Origin: Leishmania donovani
Taxonomy: Eukaryota > Euglenozoa > Kinetoplastea > Trypanosomatida > Trypanosomatidae
Assembly (NCBI RefSeq): GCF_000227135.1
Contig: NC_018250.1
Location: forward strand, 567,783 to 631,782
Length of the DNA stretch: 64,000 bases
Direction of reading: 5' to 3'
The position numbers and the translations under genes are program-made. Below the pieces are notes generated by a model, which ran no database searches, was not told where the DNA came from, and saw nothing but the letters and a program-made list of their open reading frames with translations. Every line of letters begins with the position of its first letter. Within the stretch, counting starts at the first letter, position 1. Positions 1 to 8,873 of this stretch are shown piece after piece.

Positions 1-210
1 GCATGAGATCTTGTTGACTGATCGAGCCAGCGGAAAGTTGGAATTGAACTAGATCTAGAGGCCTTGATGGTGTCTGCGTGCGTCCTCAATCGAATCCCCT
101 ATCTCCCCGTGCACGTCTTCTCTTGCTACGATTCATGCGTCATTTTGGCCGGGTGCGCTCTTCAGTATACATGTTCGAAAAGAGGTTAGTTGCCGGTAGA
201 GCTAGACAAA
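1..210. other. Spacer upstream of uS9m
   Basis: Non-coding start of the window. A pyrimidine-rich stretch precedes an AG at 164-165 that could be a spliced-leader acceptor. If it is used, an out-of-frame ATG at 171 lies in the leader and its reading frame runs to 299, overlapping the uS9m start. A second AG at 188-189 would remove that upstream ATG. Confidence 0.4.
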
Positions 211-1536
211 ATGAAACAGCTCTTGAGCCCCAAGACAGCCCGACACGCACGCCTTTTTCGGCTGGCAAACAGGCTAGCGGGGCAGAAAGGAGCGCCTGAA
301 AGCGATGGGGAGAGGCTGTCATGGGTGAACTCCCACGTAAAGCGTACTCAAGATATGGAGCTTTCGAGGGAGGAGGAAGCGTTGCGCGAACGGATAATGC
401 CTTTAGAAGTAGGTGATAATGCAGTCGTTAGCAACAGCCAGGCAACGCACGGTAATCTTTTCCATTTTCGCGAGTACCCAATGTATCCTGGAGAGTATGT
501 TCCTGCTGGCCACAACACCCTTTCGTCACTGAGAGACGAGCTGCGAAGCGACTTGACTGCACAATCTCTCAAGGAGGCGTGGATGCGCGTCAGCGGAGGA
601 ATGTACTTCAAATCGATTGATGACTACTATGCCTCTGTAGACGGGTTAGATCAGGAGCAATTGGGCGAGATTGTGTCAGCCTTACTCCCGGACTTGCGCA
701 AGTATGAGGCACAGGCGCTGGTGACCAAGGTTCTCGAGTCACTTAGCAAGCCGGCCGATTCCCCCTCGCGTCAGCTGAGCAGGACGATCACTGCAGATGC
801 GGTCGGCCTAGATAACGCACCTGGTCATTACACAAACTTCCTCGAATGGATGGGTCGCATGACAGAAACAAAGGCCTTCAAAACGGAGCACGCTCTTTTC
901 GAGTTTAGCCGGCGGAAATTCAATCGCGAGGATGTGCGCGTAATGTTTGAAAACTACAATCTGATGAGCAAGGCCACTCTCGAGGCCGACAGCTCCGATA
1001 GCTACAGTCACTTCTACGCTGTGCTTCATGACTTTTCGCGTAAGGTTGCCGGCGAAGATACACGACATCAGATAGGTGTGCGTATCGACCCAGCTGAGGT
1101 GGATCCCGAAACAGGTATTGCAGTTGGTCACGGCCGCGCAGATGGGCAGAAGTACATGTTCACAGCTCTGATCCGAGAGAACCGTGATCACAACGGTTCC
1201 GTCACTCTTCTCGGAAAGCCACTTTCTGTTGCATTCGATGACAAGTCCTGGCTGATGGAAATGGTGCTAATGCCATTCGATGAGGCAAAGCTGGACTTCC
1301 GCGACTTTGACGTGAACCTCATCTCCGAAGGCAAGGCGATGCCTTCTTTTGCAAATGAGATCGCTGCTTTTGCTTGCAGGATGGCGGTGGCCAATGCGAT
1401 AACGAAGCTTCTTCCGCTAGCACGCATTCCTTTGAAAAAGGCTGGCTTGCTCTCTGTGGATCGCCGAAGGGAGCCAGGTCAATTCCCAGGTTTCGTGGAC
1501 GGAAAGAAGAACAAGAGGAAGTTTGCGAAGCGTTAG
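211..1536 (+). CDS. Mitochondrial small-subunit ribosomal protein uS9m
   Basis: 441 residues. The last ~130 residues (about 312-441) carry the uS9 fold signature. A beta segment is followed by a GKPLS-type loop, then a FDVN strand, then a helix rich in small residues, and the typical AGLLSVDRR segment. The end is lysine/arginine-rich, finishing KRKFAKR, equivalent to the uS9 tail that reaches the ribosomal P site. The ~310-residue N-terminal extension has no bacterial counterpart, as expected for the protein-rich trypanosomatid mitoribosome. The N-terminus (MKQLLSPKTARHARLFR) is basic and lacks acidic residues, so it suits a mitochondrial import signal. I start at ATG 211; the open frame extends to a TTG at 190, which is unlikely to be used. 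The family assignment rests on the C-terminal pattern and the extension is unassigned. Confidence 0.8.
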   Translation: MKQLLSPKTARHARLFRLANRLAGQKGAPESDGERLSWVNSHVKRTQDMELSREEEALRERIMPLEVGDNAVVSNSQATHGNLFHFREYPMYPGEYVPAGHNTLSSLRDELRSDLTAQSLKEAWMRVSGGMYFKSIDDYYASVDGLDQEQLGEIVSALLPDLRKYEAQALVTKVLESLSKPADSPSRQLSRTITADAVGLDNAPGHYTNFLEWMGRMTETKAFKTEHALFEFSRRKFNREDVRVMFENYNLMSKATLEADSSDSYSHFYAVLHDFSRKVAGEDTRHQIGVRIDPAEVDPETGIAVGHGRADGQKYMFTALIRENRDHNGSVTLLGKPLSVAFDDKSWLMEMVLMPFDEAKLDFRDFDVNLISEGKAMPSFANEIAAFACRMAVANAITKLLPLARIPLKKAGLLSVDRRREPGQFPGFVDGKKNKRKFAKR

Positions 1537-1939
1537 GATCGTAGGCGTCTTGTTAGTTGTAATCCCGTTCAAGACAAATGCAAAGCAAACAGATACGCAT
1601 GCTAGCGAGGGGCGCTTTACGCCACACCCTGCTGCCTGTCGTTCTGCCGCGACGCTGGGGTCTTTGTGGCGTATATATGGCGTTGCAGACCCACAGCGTT
1701 GCAGGTGCTCCGGCGTACTATTGCGCGTTCAATACCGTACCTCCTCTGTCCTCGCCTTGTCTCCCACCTGACTCATCTTCCTACTCTTCTCTTTTCCTTG
1801 CGCGCACCGCCGCCGTGCACCGTCATCGCGACCACGCCTTATGTGGGGGCACGGAAGCGGACGAAGCTGCCGCGACTGCGCTAGAAACTCGTTTCCGCGC
1901 CCCGCGTGTGGGCTTCTTCGTGGACACCGGAGCCTTGCC
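1537..1939. other. Intergenic spacer uS9m to TMEM234-like
   Basis: Contains a pyrimidine-rich tract at about 1763-1800 ahead of the next gene. Short frames here show no recognisable protein. Nothing else was seen. Confidence 0.6.
1771..1857 (+). promoter_or_regulatory. Putative trans-splice acceptor for TMEM234-like gene
   Basis: A pyrimidine-rich run at 1771-1800 is followed by its first AG at 1856-1857. Splicing there would remove the in-frame ATG at 1841 and make ATG 1940 the first start codon of the mRNA. Confidence 0.4.
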
Positions 1940-2305
1940 ATGATCTCTCTCATGCTGCTGGCTGCGCTGCTGTGGGGCGTGACGAACCCGCTGCTGAAGC
2001 ACTACAGCCGAGGGATGGCGAGCAGCGGGTCCGCGAAGGATGACGCGCTGTTTCTTGTGCGACGACCGAAGTACCTGTTCACACAGGCTGTGAACCTAAG
2101 TGGATCCGTCGTGTTTTTTTACTCGCTGCGTGAGGTGGACGTGTCGGTTGGCTCGATTGTGGTGAACTCGCTTTCATTCGTTATCACTGTTCTGATGAGT
2201 GTGTTGGTTATGCGCGAGGGTCTGTTGCGCGCGCGGACCACTGCGGGGTGCCTTCTGGTGATGGTGGGGACTGCGCTGTGTACCTACTCGTCCAGCGCGA
2301 GCTGA
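1940..2305 (+). CDS. TMEM234-like small four-helix membrane protein
   Basis: 121 residues with four predicted membrane helices (about 2-20, 42-60, 66-86 and 97-116). Helix 1 contains LLWGVTNPLLK, helix 2 the NLSGSVVFFYSL pattern, and helix 3 begins after a VNSLSF segment. This order and these residues match the TMEM234/UPF0546 family, a half-size relative of the drug/metabolite transporter (EamA-like) fold. The family's transport substrate is not established, so none is proposed here. The open frame continues upstream to ATG 1841, but that adds a non-hydrophobic, basic leader and probably lies before the splice site. I therefore choose ATG 1940, which puts helix 1 at the very N-terminus as in the family. 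Confidence 0.75.
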   Translation: MISLMLLAALLWGVTNPLLKHYSRGMASSGSAKDDALFLVRRPKYLFTQAVNLSGSVVFFYSLREVDVSVGSIVVNSLSFVITVLMSVLVMREGLLRARTTAGCLLVMVGTALCTYSSSAS

Positions 2306-2930
2306 GGGTGCGTCCGCTAGGCCATCCGCGACCTGTGATCAGATGTCCCGTCTTTTGACGGCACTGCTTGTGTGGTTGTGCGTGTGTGTTTTGCGAATAT
2401 GTGCATGAGTCAGCGGAGCTCAAGCGGTCGGATAGCGATGCCGCTGGCGGAATGTGCGTGTGAATGCGTGCTACACAATCCGTGGCGTTCTGGCCTTAGA
2501 GCAAACAGCTCTGAAAGCAACCCTATGCTAAGCATGCGATGTTGCACATGCTTTTCTGGCCGCTTCTGTCGTTCTCTCTTTCTTGGCGCGCAGGATGACC
2601 CCGTAATCAGAAAGGCAGCCGGTGGTCGATGCTGGCGTTATGTGTATTTCTGCTGCCCTCGCGTCACATGTGGGTGCGCGGTGCGATGTATCACGCATGC
2701 CTACTTCTCTGCAGCCGATGCATAGATGCTCCGCCGCTTCTGTTTTCTCGCTCCTTTTCGAGGCCTTTTCCATTGTGTTGCCTGCGGCCATACCCCGTAC
2801 CCCATCCCCGCCTGTTTGCGTCTGCCGTCCGTCCGATACACACCCCCGTTCATATCTTTCTCTCCAGGCTTTCTTCTTTCGTTTTCGGCACTCCGCACTC
2901 ACCCTCGTCACTGACCCTGAAGGTTCCACA
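2306..2930. other. Intergenic spacer before acid phosphatase
   Basis: About 0.6 kb with no convincing gene. The open frame of the downstream gene extends back to about 2622 but only as compositionally random sequence. The right end holds the probable splice acceptor. Confidence 0.6.
2851..2867 (+). promoter_or_regulatory. Putative trans-splice acceptor for acid phosphatase
   Basis: A pyrimidine tract (catatctttctctccag) ends in AG at 2866-2867, giving a leader of about 63 nt before ATG 2931. This supports the internal ATG over the longer open frame. Confidence 0.6.
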
Positions 2931-4526
2931 ATGCGGCAGGTGCTGTTTTTGCTGCTGCTGGCCGCGCTGCTCCTGTGCGTGCCGGCGCCTGTTACTGCTG
3001 CGCTGGATATGAAGCTCGTGATGGTTCAGCTGATGCACCGGCACGGCGCCCGCACGGCGGAGCCGAGCTACAACAAGACCCAGATCTGCGGCGACACCCC
3101 CTGCGGGTACCTTACGTGGTCTGGGATCGAGATGCTCAGCAAGACGGGCGCGTTCCTGCGGAGCCGCTACAACACGGATTCCTCCGTTGTGTCTGAGCCC
3201 ATGTTCCCCTCGGAGGACTACGACTTGGATGTCGCATACAGCCGCTCGACCGATGTGCTGCGGACGCTGCAGAGCGCCGAGTCGTTCCTGCGCGGCTTCT
3301 TTCCGAACTTGACGTCTCTGTACCCCGCTATTCACACGGTGCCAGAGCAGGATGACTACATTCTGTACACAAACTACGTACCGCAATTCCAGTTTTATTG
3401 GAGCCTGGATATGGCGGGCGTGCGTGCTGTTTGCAACCCGGTTGTAGATCGGAACTTCCCTGACTTCAACACGCTGACGACGATTGCGCAGGAGGTGTAC
3501 AGTGAGGGGTACTGCAGCGATTTCACGCGGCGCACTGATTGTGCCTTTACGCTGTTTGATATCGCCGTCTCCAAGGAAGCCATCGGAGAACTGGACAATT
3601 ATCCGAAATTGAAGACTAATCGGGACAGGCTGAGTCAGGTGGCCCGCGAGCACTTTGCGAGGCAGTACGTGTACAACCGCAGCGACACCCGGTGCTTTCA
3701 GCAAGGGAGCTCTGGGCAGCCGATTCTTCAGGAGTTCGTGAAGAATATCGGCGCGGCGATGGCGGGCACCAGCAGGTACAAGCTGTACCACTACAGCGCT
3801 CACGACACGACGCTGAGCCGAATCGCGTGCTCGTTGCAGGACACGGCCGACGACGGGCTGCTGCCGCCCTTTGCGCAGACGCTCGTTTTGGAGCTGCTGC
3901 AGAGCCTGTCAGACTCGTCGTACCATGTGCGTGTGCTGCGCGGACACACCGGACAGAGTCCCGCATCTGGCTTCGAGTTCGCGTGGGAGCCGGACTGGCA
4001 GCTGAAGTGCATGAGCCCGTCTGGGCAGCTGTACAACGCGAGCGGGAACAGGTGCCCCGTGGCTGACTTCACGCGGTTTGTGCAGTGGGGTGCTGCTCCG
4101 GCAGGGTCGATGGGGTACTGCTACCTGGACGAGAAGTACCGGCAGCTGCGCAACTGTCCGGAGGGCGGGATCGAGGCCGGTGAGGCGTGGCAGGCGCTGC
4201 CGAGCGGATGCCAGTACTACCGAAGGCGGTGCCCGTCGTACTCGTGCGGCGCTGGGTACATGCTGGACAGTTTGTCGTTGCAGTGCGTATGTATTGCCCC
4301 TTCATGCCTTCCGACGTCCAGCACTGCTGCGCCAGGGTTGCCGGATGGCAGTCCTCACGGCGCGGCGAACAATACACTTGCAAAGCCCTCCGGGCTGAGT
4401 GCCGGCGGCACGGCTGCCGTGGCGATGGGAACCTTCTGCATCGGGGCTCTTCTCGCTGCTTTCGTCACCGCTGCGGTGCTCCTCTGCTGCAAGCATCGCA
4501 AATCCCCCCCCTTCTCCGAGGTTTGA
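2931..4526 (+). CDS. Membrane-bound histidine acid phosphatase
   Basis: 531 residues, type I membrane topology. Residues 1-23 form a strong signal peptide. The histidine acid phosphatase motif RHGAR is at 37-41, with nucleophile His38. The partner HD motif (YSAHDTTL) places the proton donor at His291-Asp292. After the catalytic domain comes a cysteine-rich membrane-proximal region (about 360-465), then a Ser/Gly/Ala spacer. A membrane helix at about 497-520 and a short basic cytoplasmic tail (CCKHRKSPPFSEV) end the protein. This matches the Leishmania membrane-bound acid phosphatase family, located in the endosomal/lysosomal system or at the surface near the flagellar pocket. It hydrolyses phosphomonoesters on the lumenal or extracellular side. 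Several N-x-S/T sites are present. Both catalytic motifs are intact. Confidence 0.92.
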   Translation: MRQVLFLLLLAALLLCVPAPVTAALDMKLVMVQLMHRHGARTAEPSYNKTQICGDTPCGYLTWSGIEMLSKTGAFLRSRYNTDSSVVSEPMFPSEDYDLDVAYSRSTDVLRTLQSAESFLRGFFPNLTSLYPAIHTVPEQDDYILYTNYVPQFQFYWSLDMAGVRAVCNPVVDRNFPDFNTLTTIAQEVYSEGYCSDFTRRTDCAFTLFDIAVSKEAIGELDNYPKLKTNRDRLSQVAREHFARQYVYNRSDTRCFQQGSSGQPILQEFVKNIGAAMAGTSRYKLYHYSAHDTTLSRIACSLQDTADDGLLPPFAQTLVLELLQSLSDSSYHVRVLRGHTGQSPASGFEFAWEPDWQLKCMSPSGQLYNASGNRCPVADFTRFVQWGAAPAGSMGYCYLDEKYRQLRNCPEGGIEAGEAWQALPSGCQYYRRRCPSYSCGAGYMLDSLSLQCVCIAPSCLPTSSTAAPGLPDGSPHGAANNTLAKPSGLSAGGTAAVAMGTFCIGALLAAFVTAAVLLCCKHRKSPPFSEV

Positions 4527-5207
4527 AAGCTGCAAGGAGAGGCATGTGGGTGTTCACCGACGCTGGTGAATCCATCGTGTGTTTTCGGTTTCTCTTCCGC
4601 TCCCATGAGCGACATGGTAATGCCTCTAAGCAGCAATCACAACAGCGGACAAATGTACGCTGTCCAGTAGAAATAGACCGCCTCGAAAGGACAAAACGAG
4701 ACTTCACGCTACTCGTTTGTAACTCCGAGGTCCACCCTCTTCTTTTGGTTCCCACGGTTCGAGTGTTGGTGTGGTTCACTGCCCTCTCTCTGAAGGAAAA
4801 AAAAACACGCAACACGGCGCCAGACCAACCACTTGCCACGCGGGAGCCTTCGCAAGGTGTCGATGAGCACGCCGAGAGGCTCACTCGCCTTTTTTCTCGT
4901 TCTCCTCTTCCTCTGGTCGCTAGTGAAAAGAGTACAGCATGAAGGACGGCGAACGGAGGTCAAAAAATGAACCATCTCCCCGAAGCAAGACGACGGGCGA
5001 GCTCGAACTCGCACAGACGTCCCTCGCTTCGTTTCGCTTCGTGTTTTTTTAACTCTCATTTGTGATGTACAGCTCGCTGCGCTGTTTCTTTTTCTTTTCC
5101 CCCTTCTCTCGTTTCTCTTGTTGCTGCCCCCTGCATAATGATTTGTATTAACTCTGTTCTCTCGTTGCGCGAGGTTTCGGCTTGCAGAAGGAAGTGGTGC
5201 AAGAAGT

Positions 5208-5616
5208 ATTCTTTTTTATTTGTCTTCCACGTGACCACTCTGTACCGTCCAACATGAGTTACACTCCAGTCGACCTGTCACGGGCCCCCATCGCGTGGCG
5301 CGACCCTCGGGGCGGCGCTCAGGCTCTCCGCGCCAGCAGGCAGTGCGACGGCCCGGCGTGGGATAGCTCGAGTCACGCTGACACGCTGTCCATCACATGG
5401 GTGGCACGGACGCGTGCGCTGTCGCAGCCCGCTCTGACGCACCGCCGTCCAGGACCCGACCGCCGATATCCGTGGCGATGAAGCGCTCTGACCCCCCCAG
5501 CTCGTAGGTGCTTGCCCCTGCCACCACCAGAGGTGGTTCGGCATTGGCAGGGGTTAGGTGGGGGCTGCGTGGCTTCCCCACACAGAGTGGGGGCACTGGG
5601 CCCTGAGACACCACGC
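5208..5616 (-). repeat. SIDER-like degenerate retroposon, copy A (inverted relative to copy B)
   Basis: The 387-bp core, 5230-5616, is the reverse complement of 10004-10390. No mismatch or gap was seen on reading both copies, and long frames in the two copies translate identically. Read on the minus strand the core ends in an A-rich tail (complement of about 5208-5229), as expected for a poly(A) retroposon. It resembles the copy at 44166-44712 but lacks about 150 bp of internal sequence. Leishmania SIDER elements are degenerate retroposons of roughly 0.5 kb, usually in 3' UTRs. The SIDER name is inference from size, location and tail, because I could not compare with a consensus. This copy is antisense to the genes. 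Confidence 0.75.
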
Positions 5617-6220
5617 TGAGGTTCGTCCCCCGTCATCAAGGCAGGTTTAAGAGATGAAAGGAGGGGGAAGAGCTTTCCTCTTGTGGTGCGGTGTAGGGGT
5701 CAAAGGAAGCGGTGGAAGTAGTGCTCACTCAGCGCCTGAGTTGTACAAGCTCGCTGCTTTTTCGGTTTTGTTTGCGTGTCTGCGTGCATCTTGCGCTCTT
5801 TTGCTTGTTGATTCTTGGGAGCGCCGTCAGGCAAAACGAAAAGAAGGAAAGGACAGCGGCAACAGAGAAGAAAGCTAAAGATGCGATGCGGCATCGTCCA
5901 TTGGCTCATGTGCGTATGCGTGTACGATCGGGGCACACGACTAAGACACACCACGCAGTATTCTTACTTCTCGCATGCTGCCAAGGGGGATAGCGCTTCA
6001 CTGAAGGATACCTCTTAAGATCGTACATGGAGGGCCGACGTTGAGGCACTAATGTTCAGCCGAGCGGGGAAAAGAAACAGAATCGAATCGACTGTGGTTG
6101 CCATCGAAGGACGCTGGTACTGTCGCTGTCATTGCCGGTGTTTTTCCATGTACTTCTTGTATACTCTCTTTCTGATGTTTTCCTGCATCATACTGATCTC
6201 ATCCTTTCAAATATGCATCC

Positions 6221-6255
6221 CGCCTTCTTTTTTTTCCGTACATCCGCGCATAAAG
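6221..6255 (+). promoter_or_regulatory. Putative trans-splice acceptor for methyltransferase
   Basis: A T-rich pyrimidine run at about 6221-6237 is followed by the first AG at 6254-6255. This gives a leader of about 157 nt to ATG 6413. Confidence 0.45.
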
Positions 6256-6412
6256 AACGAAAGGGGCCAATCACTCGAGGGCTCGGCACCTGGCGCAAGA
6301 TTTTCCGAAAATCTAAAATCGAGGGGGAGATTCCTGTACTGCGGGTGCCGTGCATTGTCTGCTCTTGCTTGGCATCGACCGTCACCCTTGTGTGGCGCCT
6401 GCGAGTAACGGA

Positions 6413-7882
6413 ATGAAGCGGATTGTGGCACCGAAGCGATGGTCCGCCGTAAACCGTGTTGAGCATCCTCCGCTTATGCCTAAGCAGCTCTTGCAGGGCG
6501 TCTGCGGCGGGCTGCGGTGGCTCGAGTCTAAGAACCTCGCTGAGTTTTTGGCAAAACGCGCCATCGAAGAAGGGTTCCCCTGTACGAAAAAGCAGCAGAG
6601 GGTTTTCGATGCGCGACTGCCATCATCGCGTCCAGCGCTTCGCAAGCGCCGACTGCACAAAAAGTGTCCAGCGCGTCGTTCTGGCGGGGATGTGCAACTG
6701 ACCGAGGGTAGTCTGGAGGCGCAGCGCACGACAGGTGTCAGTGGCGCCCTCGTCTCTTCCGGCGCATCGCTTGCGTTGAACTCGTCTGCCTTCGATGCTC
6801 TGGCGCCACTGGCCAAGCGGAAGCGGCTCGTTTCGTATGATGTTTTGGACTGTACATTCGGCTCTGGCTTTCACACCGGTGTGGTGCTCGAGAACGGTCG
6901 GCCGTACACGCGAGTTGTTGCGATGGACTGCGACGTGGAGGCGACGGTGAGCGCGCGCGAGATCGTTGATGAGTTCGGCGCGGACCGGTTTCGATTCTAT
7001 GCGCGTCCCATGTCTGAGGCCAAGGCCATGTTTGGCGAGCGTTCCTTTGATGCCGTTATGATCGACCCTGGCCCGTCGTTGACTCAACTGGAGAATCCCG
7101 AGCGAGGGTTTCTTCTGGATGATGAGAGTGACCATGCACTCGACATGCGCTACGGGCCCACGCATGGGCTCGGGGCGCTGGAGTACCTCAACACGGTGCC
7201 GCAGCATGCCCTGTCCGGCGCCCTCGCTTCCTACGAACTTCTAACTCCTCAGCAGTCGATGAAGTTGGCTAGAGCCATTCGGCAACGGCGCCCCTTCGAT
7301 GGTGCGCAGCGCGTGCTGGAGGCAGTGGAGGAGGCGGGTAACGAGCTCCCTGAGGAGGGATGGGGGACTCAGGATAGCCGACGGAAGACTTCGATGTCTT
7401 GGAACTTCATGACATCGTTGAGATGCATCGTGAACCACGAGCGCCACGAGCTGAGCGAGGCCCTGCAGAACGCACTGCTGCTCCTGCGCACTGACGGCCG
7501 ACTTGTTGTCTTTTCTCGTCTCCCGTGGGAGGAGAAGCTCATCTCCACCACTATCAGTCAGCACCCGCACGCTCTGCTAAGTTACTCGGAGGCTATTCCC
7601 ATCGAGGATGTGCAGGATCACGGCCACTCACGCCACACAAAGATGTGGATTGCCACTCGCACCCAAAGTTCCTCGTACGTGCTCAAGAACAGTCAGGCAC
7701 TCACAGAGGAGGCGGTGCAGGAGAGCTCGATGCGGTGGATGAGCGGCCTCTTCGCTGGTCAAACGTTTGGGTTCCCGGCGAATAACTTCACATTTGAGAA
7801 CAAGGATGGGAAGGACTGGGCAGCAGTGCGCAGAAACAAGGACTCGCCACCCTTCGACCGCGATGATGACTCTAGAGGCTAA
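6413..7882 (+). CDS. RsmH/METTL15-type rRNA (cytosine-N4) methyltransferase
   Basis: 489 residues. The SAM-binding motif I region DCTFGSGFHTG starts at residue 146 and corresponds to the DGTxGxGGHS motif of RsmH. IDPGPSLTQL at 217 matches the RsmH DLGVSSxQLD motif. The ERGF...LDMR block is at 230-246, and a late segment at about 338-377 (IVNHERHELSEAL, then GRLVVFSRLPWEEK) matches the RsmH VNxExxxLexAL and GGRLxVISFHSLED block. The order is that of bacterial 16S rRNA m4C1402 methyltransferase and its mitochondrial homologue METTL15. The likely substrate is mitochondrial small-subunit (9S) rRNA or its assembly intermediate. A basic ~140-residue N-terminal extension could carry an import signal. 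Key motifs are present but several positions are substituted, so catalytic activity is inferred. ATG 6413 is used because the frame upstream continues only to GTG 6350. Confidence 0.82.
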   Translation: MKRIVAPKRWSAVNRVEHPPLMPKQLLQGVCGGLRWLESKNLAEFLAKRAIEEGFPCTKKQQRVFDARLPSSRPALRKRRLHKKCPARRSGGDVQLTEGSLEAQRTTGVSGALVSSGASLALNSSAFDALAPLAKRKRLVSYDVLDCTFGSGFHTGVVLENGRPYTRVVAMDCDVEATVSAREIVDEFGADRFRFYARPMSEAKAMFGERSFDAVMIDPGPSLTQLENPERGFLLDDESDHALDMRYGPTHGLGALEYLNTVPQHALSGALASYELLTPQQSMKLARAIRQRRPFDGAQRVLEAVEEAGNELPEEGWGTQDSRRKTSMSWNFMTSLRCIVNHERHELSEALQNALLLLRTDGRLVVFSRLPWEEKLISTTISQHPHALLSYSEAIPIEDVQDHGHSRHTKMWIATRTQSSSYVLKNSQALTEEAVQESSMRWMSGLFAGQTFGFPANNFTFENKDGKDWAAVRRNKDSPPFDRDDDSRG

Positions 7883-8873
7883 AGCACGCGAAGCTTAAGG
7901 GGAGTGTGGTGAGGGGAAGAAGGCGAGGGCGTGTCCTGTGCGCTGAGAGCTGGACTCCTGCACATCGTGCGCTTCGTTCGTGATGGAGTTGCCAATCCAA
8001 TTACACCGCCCCGACCCAGCAAAGAAGCCCTCTACTTGCTGGAGTATGTTTCTCGGCCCCCTCCTCCTCGCGCGCACTCGTCGGAGCGATGAGGACGTAC
8101 GACTGCATGCCGTGATCATCCCATGCTGCTGTTTTGCGTTCGCCTTACGTTTGATGTTACACACTCACAGATACGGAAAAACGCGTTGATGAGCATGAAA
8201 TGTGCGAACACCACTTTTTCCGCCTTTTTCACAAGTGTTTGCACTACTGGCAAAGCCACCACCTACACATCCGCGCGTCCGTGCGATGCATGCCGCGTGC
8301 GTGTATGCTTGCTGCAGCAATGACCAGGTGGAAGGGTAAGAGGGAGGAGTGGGGCAGGGGTATGTTGCTAACGCACAAGCACTCGTGCAGCATCTTCTCC
8401 CGAGAATTCACGTGCAGCCGACGAATTTTCACGCGCGCGCTTCTTTGCTGTCGATTTCATCTTCTCTGCTTTCCTTTCCGATGCTCCTCTGCTTGCTGCT
8501 GTTGAAACACCCTCTCGCGCCCACATAAACGCATGCGCACAGACACCCACGCGCCCACTCGCATTTGTTGCGTTTTGTACGAAGGAAACACAGGTGTGTG
8601 TCCCGCCTTAGCTTTCGCGTCAGGCGTCACCGTCGTCTTTTTTTTTTCGTTTGCCGTGCACAGGAAGGTACAAAGGCGGTTCGTTGGCACTCATATCGCC
8701 CAGCTTCTTGGTGTTGAGACACTTCGCGCGCCGGCAAGGGCCACACTCCCGGTCCTTTGTGTGCGTGGTTTTGTTGGTTGTTTGTCTGTTGTTCGCCCCA
8801 TCTTCAGTATGGTTCCTGCTTCCAAAAATACTGCGTTTCTGTATTTATTTATTCAGCTGCTATCTTCTCTACA
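7883..8873. other. Intergenic spacer methyltransferase to sirtuin
   Basis: About 1 kb with no recognisable gene. A ten-T run and splice acceptor lie near the right end. Hydrophobic frames over 8651-8873 are Py-rich leader translation. Confidence 0.65.
8636..8663 (+). promoter_or_regulatory. Putative trans-splice acceptor for sirtuin
   Basis: A T10 run at 8638-8647 is followed by the first AG at 8662-8663, a textbook arrangement. The leader would be about 210 nt to ATG 8874. It would contain an ATG near 8810, so a later acceptor is also possible. Confidence 0.55.

Larger units (their letters stand above)
4527..6412. other. Intergenic region holding repeat copy A
   Basis: About 1.9 kb without a convincing gene. 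It probably contains the acid phosphatase 3' UTR, the inverted repeat copy at 5230-5616, and the methyltransferase leader. Frames inside the repeat are identical to those in copy B and reflect the repeat, not a gene. Confidence 0.65.

Noticed and set aside
1841..1939. Longer N-terminus for the TMEM234-like protein from ATG 1841
   Set aside because: The added part is not hydrophobic or family-like, and the likely splice acceptor at 1857 would remove this ATG.
2850..3803. 317-codon minus-strand frame opposite the acid phosphatase
   Set aside because: Shadow of the + strand gene: Arg/Val/Leu/His-rich antisense translation typical of GC-rich coding regions, with no domain.
5254..5544. 75-88-codon frames in the repeat, found identically at 10076-10366
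   Set aside because: They exist because the two repeat copies are identical; the third copy does not keep the same protein, so coding is unlikely.
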